Below are positions 60,333 through 64,000 of a stretch of 64,000 nt of DNA, one piece after another. Source of the DNA: Eoetvoesia sp035555955 (GTDB lineage Bacteria > Pseudomonadota > Gammaproteobacteria > Burkholderiales > Burkholderiaceae_B); NCBI RefSeq assembly GCF_035555955.1, contig NZ_DATMGA010000016.1, forward strand, positions 1 to 64,000, given 5' to 3'. Every line of letters starts with the position of its first letter. Position 1 is the stretch's first letter. The notes under the pieces are model-generated. The model searched no databases and was not told the DNA's origin. It saw only the letters and a list, made by a program, of their open reading frames with translations. The position numbers and the translations under genes are program-made.

Positions 60333-62060
60333 GTGGGCGTAGCAAATGACAAGGCGATCTGGCAGGCCGAAACCGAAGGCGTGGAACTGCTGAACCTGAC
60401 CATAGGCGATATGTTCGATCGGGTGGCGCAGGCCGTGCCGGATCGGGAAGCGGTGGTGTATGACTATCCTGAACTGGACATGGCGCTGCGTCTGGATTAC
60501 CGCGCCTTCCAGGCGGAGGTGAACCGGCTGGCCAAGGGTGTGATGGCTCTTGGCATCCAGGCTGGCGACAAAGTGGCGGTGCTGGCGCCGAACATTCCAG
60601 AATGGCTGCTGCTTGAAATGGCCCTGGCCAAGGCCGGCGCGGTGCTGGTAACCGTAAATACGGGATATCGCGCGGCCGAGCTGGAGTATTTGTTGCGCAA
60701 TGGCGACATACATACTTTGTTCACGGTGCCCGAGTATCGCAACAATTCGTTCATCGACGCGCTGCATGGCCTGCTGCCCGAATTGAAGCAATGCCGCGAC
60801 CCGCGCCTCGATCTATTGCAGGCCGAAGCCCTGCCGTGTCTGCGCCGCGTCGTGCTCATGCGCGCCAAAGCCCCGCAGCCGGGCTGCCTGCCGTTCGACG
60901 AGGCGCTTGCCATGGGCGATGCGATCGGCGATGAGCAGCTCCGGGCGCGCCAGGCGGCGGTCAGGCCCGGGGACGTCGTACAGATCCAGTACACCAGCGG
61001 CACCACGGGCCATCCCAAAGGCGTCATGCTTACCCACCACAGCACCTTGAACAACGCCTATCTGACGGCGCGCAGGGCGGGGCTGGCCGATGGCGAACGG
61101 TTCCTGGCCTGCATGCCGCTGTTTCATACGGCGGGTTGCGTGGTGAACGTGCTGAGCACGCTGCTGAATCGCGGCACCCTGATCATGGGGGTGTACTTCG
61201 ATGCGCGCAAGATGCTGGAACTGATCGATGCCGAGAAGCCGTCCATCATCAATATGGTGCCCACCATGCTCATCGCCATGCTGGCCGATACGCTTTTCCA
61301 GCAAGGCCGGTTCAATACCCGCAGCATCACCAAGATGCTGACCGGGGGCACGTCGATTCCGGTGGTGCTGATCGAAGATGTGCAGCGGCGCATCGGCGGC
61401 AATCCCATGATCGTCCTGGGCCTGACCGAGACCAGCCCCATCGTGTGCCAGACCTTGCCCGACGACAGCTTCGAGCTCAAGTCGGCGACCGTCGGCCAGC
61501 CCCTGCCGCATACCAGCGTCAAGGTGGTCGATCAGGCCACGGGCGAGATCGCGGGTTTCAACCGGCCGGGCGAGCTGATGGTCAAGGGCTACCTCGTCAT
61601 GCAGGGCTATTATCAAATGCCGGACAAGACGGCGGAAACCATTGATGCCGAAGGCTGGCTGCACACCGGCGACCTGGGAATGATGGATGAGCGCGGCTAT
61701 GTGCGGGTGATCGGCCGTCTCAAGGACATGATCATTCGTGGTGGCGAAAACATCTATCCCGTCGAGATCGAGGAGTTCCTGCTGGGCCACGAGGCGGTGG
61801 AGCAGGCCGCGGTGGTGGCCGTGCCCGATGACTATATGGGCGAGGAGGCGGCCGCGGTGCTGCGCCTGGTCGACGGCGCCAGCCTGGACGAAGACGCGTT
61901 GCGCCAATATTGCCGCGCTCGCATCAGCCGCCACAAGGTGCCCAAGTATTTTCTTTTCGTCGACGAGTTTCCTTTGACGGCCAGCGGGAAATTCCGCAAA
62001 AATGTCTTGCGCGGCATGGCGTTGACGATGCTGGGTTTGCAGAAAAAGGAGGACTGCTGA
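60333..62060 (+). CDS. AMP-forming acyl-CoA synthetase
   Basis: 575 residues from GTG 60333, which follows GAGGAG at 5-bp spacing (the frame is open to ATG 60297). The ANL motifs are complete: the P-loop YTSGTTGHPKGVMLTHHS, LGLTETSPIVCQ, TGDLGMMDERGYVRVIGRLKDMIIRGGENIYP, and the C-terminal catalytic Lys region FPLTASGKFRKN. It activates a carboxylic acid imported with the binding protein. The length and overall plan are like medium/long-chain or aromatic acid ligases; the true substrate is open. It overlaps the downstream hydratase gene. Confidence 0.92.
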   Translation: MGVANDKAIWQAETEGVELLNLTIGDMFDRVAQAVPDREAVVYDYPELDMALRLDYRAFQAEVNRLAKGVMALGIQAGDKVAVLAPNIPEWLLLEMALAKAGAVLVTVNTGYRAAELEYLLRNGDIHTLFTVPEYRNNSFIDALHGLLPELKQCRDPRLDLLQAEALPCLRRVVLMRAKAPQPGCLPFDEALAMGDAIGDEQLRARQAAVRPGDVVQIQYTSGTTGHPKGVMLTHHSTLNNAYLTARRAGLADGERFLACMPLFHTAGCVVNVLSTLLNRGTLIMGVYFDARKMLELIDAEKPSIINMVPTMLIAMLADTLFQQGRFNTRSITKMLTGGTSIPVVLIEDVQRRIGGNPMIVLGLTETSPIVCQTLPDDSFELKSATVGQPLPHTSVKVVDQATGEIAGFNRPGELMVKGYLVMQGYYQMPDKTAETIDAEGWLHTGDLGMMDERGYVRVIGRLKDMIIRGGENIYPVEIEEFLLGHEAVEQAAVVAVPDDYMGEEAAAVLRLVDGASLDEDALRQYCRARISRHKVPKYFLFVDEFPLTASGKFRKNVLRGMALTMLGLQKKEDC

Positions 62061-62893
62061 TGGCTGGCGAAAACCCGGAACGGAAAGACCCGGTGCTTCT
62101 TTACGAGAAGACTGGGCACGTTGCGCAGGTCACGTTCAACAGGCCGGAGGCCCGGAATGCGTTGAGCCCCGAATTGCTGTGCCGCTTTGCCGATGCGCTG
62201 CTCGATTTCCAGGCCGACGAGGCGATGCGGGTGCTGATCATCACGGGGGCGGGCGCGCAGGCATTTTGCGCCGGCGGCGACCTGGGCCTGACCCTGCCGC
62301 TGCTGACCGGCGACCGCAAGCCGCAAACCGAATGGGATCACCGCCTGCTGGACGATCCCGGTGTATTGGCGGCAACCACCTTGCGCGACTTTCCCTTGTA
62401 CAAGCCCGTGATTGCCGCCGTCAACGGCATTTGCGTGGCGGCTGGCGCCGAGCTGCTGCTCGCCACCGATATCCGTGTGGTCTCGGACGAGGCGCGCTTT
62501 GCCTGGCCCGAAGTGCAGCGCGGCCTGATCCCCTTTGCGGGCTCCCTGGCCCGCCTTCCCAGGCAGCTTTCGCACTGCCAGGCCATGGAGCTGTTGCTGA
62601 CCGGCTCGGCGATCGACGCGCAAAAGGCGCTGCAGTGGGGGCTGGTGAACTATGCCGTGCCCGGCCCCGAGGTCCTGCCCCTTGCCCGCAAACTGGCCCA
62701 GGGCCTGGCGGCCAATGCGCCGGTGGCTCTGGCCGAGATAAAGAAAACCGCCGTGCAGTCGGCGGGTTTGCCGCTATCCGAGGCCTTTGCCCTGGAAGAC
62801 GCCAGCTATCATCGCGTCATGGCGACCGAAGACGCCAGGGAAGGCCCCAGGGCGTTCATCGAAAAGCGCTCCGCCGTGTACAAGGGCAGGTAA
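62060..62893 (+). CDS. Enoyl-CoA hydratase/isomerase family protein (crotonase)
   Basis: 277 residues from ATG 62060, which overlaps the ligase stop (TGATG) and has AAAAAGGAGG upstream. The crotonase signatures are VTFNRPEARNALSPELL, TGAGAQAFCAGGDLGLTLP for the first oxyanion loop, VIAAVNGICVAAGAELLLATDIRV for the second, and WPEVQRGLIPFAGS. The first catalytic Glu position (GAELLLA) is present. It probably hydrates the unsaturated CoA ester made from the ligase product after oxidation; the dehydrogenase is not in the cluster. Confidence 0.9.
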   Translation: MAGENPERKDPVLLYEKTGHVAQVTFNRPEARNALSPELLCRFADALLDFQADEAMRVLIITGAGAQAFCAGGDLGLTLPLLTGDRKPQTEWDHRLLDDPGVLAATTLRDFPLYKPVIAAVNGICVAAGAELLLATDIRVVSDEARFAWPEVQRGLIPFAGSLARLPRQLSHCQAMELLLTGSAIDAQKALQWGLVNYAVPGPEVLPLARKLAQGLAANAPVALAEIKKTAVQSAGLPLSEAFALEDASYHRVMATEDAREGPRAFIEKRSAVYKGR

Positions 62894-63002
62894 CGATTCA
62901 TGCAAACGTGCAGAAGGCAAAGGCCGGCGGCGGTTTGCGCGGGATACCAGGGCGGCGGGCGGCTGCTGTCCATATTGAAATATTGAAGGAAGGCAAGGAT
63001 TC

Positions 63003-63923
63003 ATGTTGAACCTGGATGGAAAGGTGGCCGTCGTGACCGGCGGCGGCAGGGGGTTGGGGCTGGCGGTTTCCAGGGCTCTGGCCAAGGCGGGTGCGGCCGT
63101 CGTCGTCAACGATCTCGATGCCGATGTCGCGCAGCAGGCCGTGGACGCCATACTTGCCGAGGGCGGCAGGGCGGTGGCCCAGGCCGCCGCCATCGGTTCG
63201 TCGCAGGCAGCCCAGCTTTGCGTCGACGCGGCGGTGGAGCAGTTCGGCCGCCTGGACATCATGTGCGCCAATGCCGGCATATTGCGCGACAAGGTCCTGT
63301 GGAACATGACCGACGACGATTTCGACCAGGTGGTCGAAACGCATTTGCGCGGCACGTTTACCTGCGCCCGCGCCGCCGTGCGGCGATTCCGCGAGCAGGG
63401 CGATGGCGGCCGCCTGTTGCTGGTTTCTTCGCTGGCGGGGCAGCGCGGCAATTTTGGGCAAACCAATTACGCGGCGGCCAAGGCCGGCATTGCCGCCATG
63501 GCGCGCACCTGGGCGCTGGAGTGCGCCCGCTTCGGTGTTACGGTCAATGCGGTGCTGCCCACGGCCCTGACGCAAATGGTGGCAACCATTCCCTTCATGC
63601 AGCCCTACGTGAAGCTCGTCGAGCAGGGGCGTGATCTGCCGCCCGAAGTGCGCCTGGGCATGGGAATGGGGCAACCCGAAGACGTGGCGCCGCTGTTCGT
63701 GTTCCTGGCGTCGCAGGCGGCCCGGGAAATCACCGGCCAATGCATCGGCCTGGGCGGCGGCAAGCTGGCTTTATGGAGCCATCCCCAGGAGATCCGCACC
63801 GCCTACAGCGATTCGGGCTGGACGGCCGAAAAAATCGCGCAGCTCTGGTCCAGCTCGGTGGGGCAGGAGCTCGAGTCGTTCGGCATCCCGCCCATCGCGC
63901 CGCCGCAGCCTGAAAGCAACTAG
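63003..63923 (+). CDS. Short-chain dehydrogenase/reductase (SDR)
   Basis: 306 residues. The cofactor motif is VVTGGGRGLGLAVSRAL (TGxxxGxG), then the Asp-containing NDLDADV, which suggests NAD(H) preference, CANAGI, and the catalytic Ser (LLLVSSLAG) with the YAAAKAG Tyr/Lys. It is longer than most SDRs (about 250) because of a C-terminal tail of about 45 residues with WSHPQEIRTAYSDSGWTAEKIAQ. It would oxidise the hydroxyacyl-CoA made by the hydratase. RBS GAAGGAAGG lies upstream; 109 bp separate it from the hydratase gene, and this gap holds no gene. The stop codon overlaps that of the next minus-strand gene. Confidence 0.9.
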   Translation: MLNLDGKVAVVTGGGRGLGLAVSRALAKAGAAVVVNDLDADVAQQAVDAILAEGGRAVAQAAAIGSSQAAQLCVDAAVEQFGRLDIMCANAGILRDKVLWNMTDDDFDQVVETHLRGTFTCARAAVRRFREQGDGGRLLLVSSLAGQRGNFGQTNYAAAKAGIAAMARTWALECARFGVTVNAVLPTALTQMVATIPFMQPYVKLVEQGRDLPPEVRLGMGMGQPEDVAPLFVFLASQAAREITGQCIGLGGGKLALWSHPQEIRTAYSDSGWTAEKIAQLWSSSVGQELESFGIPPIAPPQPESN

Positions 63924-64000
63924 TTCTTGTCCAGGCTTACGTCCACGGGTTTGGCGCCAAGCAGCTTGGTCAAGACCGACGGGGCAAGGCTGATCAGGTA
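63920..64000 (-). CDS. 3' end of an unidentified minus-strand gene (truncated by window edge)
   Basis: Read leftward from the right edge, an open frame gives YLISLAPSVLTKLLGAKPVD, then VSLDKN and a TAG stop at 63920-63922. The length is only 26 residues, too short to assign. Its stop overlaps the SDR stop (CTAG), a tail-to-tail arrangement also seen for fadD/suhB. The open frame across the whole short stretch makes a real gene end plausible but not certain. Confidence 0.4.
   Translation of the reverse strand, partial: YLISLAPSVLTKLLGAKPVDVSLDKN

Overview
The window is 64 kb of GC-rich, gene-dense chromosome from a betaproteobacterium. Gene content and order (glyQ-glyS-gmhB-plsC, lptD-surA-rsmA, hda/purM/miaA/mutL, tsaE-amiC, amgK-murU) and the many ABC uptake and CoA-ester genes fit Burkholderiales, most likely Alcaligenaceae (Bordetella, Achromobacter, Pusillimonas and relatives). 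This is inference from protein recognition; no database search was possible. No IS element, prophage, CRISPR array or rRNA operon was seen.

Layout. 1-13.2 kb: the 3' end of secA, then mgtE, a YciA-type thioesterase, an M20 amidohydrolase, a FadD-type ligase, suhB and mnmC. These are followed by a divergent GH31 glycosidase-like gene and a compact ECF sigma / ferritin-like / cytochrome c operon. A tRNA-Lys(UUU) closes this part. 13.7-22.9 kb: a catabolic island on the plus strand. A complete branched-chain-type ABC transporter (livKHMGF) runs straight into nicD, nicX and nicF, then a NicC-like flavin monooxygenase and a TetR regulator. This is the lower nicotinate/2,5-dihydroxypyridine pathway down to maleate, without the nicAB hydroxylase or maleate isomerase in the window. 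23-34 kb: envelope and housekeeping genes: a membrane coiled-coil protein, murU-amgK (peptidoglycan sugar recycling), lptD-surA-rsmA, an SpmA/SpmB-like fusion and a FadE-type dehydrogenase. 34-50 kb: gloA, a YgjP-like metalloprotease, plsC, gmhB, glyS, glyQ, an enoyl-CoA hydratase, class I fumarase, folK, pcnB, a HAD phosphatase, hda, purM, miaA, mutL and a DedA protein. 50-53 kb: amiC, tsaE, a 434-bp gene-free stretch with a perfect 15-bp tandem duplication, and tRNA-Arg(CCU). 53-64 kb: cytochrome b561 and a CHRD protein, a SsuABC-like ABC operon with a second, unrelated binding protein, then a LuxR-regulated cluster (binding protein, acyl-CoA synthetase, enoyl-CoA hydratase, SDR) that looks like catabolism of an imported carboxylic acid. 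A 26-residue tail of another minus-strand gene reaches the right edge.

The most interesting parts are: the nic island with its dedicated transporter and AT-rich candidate operators; the LuxR/CoA-ester cluster with an orphan binding protein and a palindrome in the divergent promoter; the GH31 protein whose catalytic motifs are not the canonical ones; the sigma/ferritin/cytochrome module; the two-binding-protein ABC operon; and a small family of dispersed terminator-like repeats. No clearly unprecedented system was found, and most genes belong to known families.
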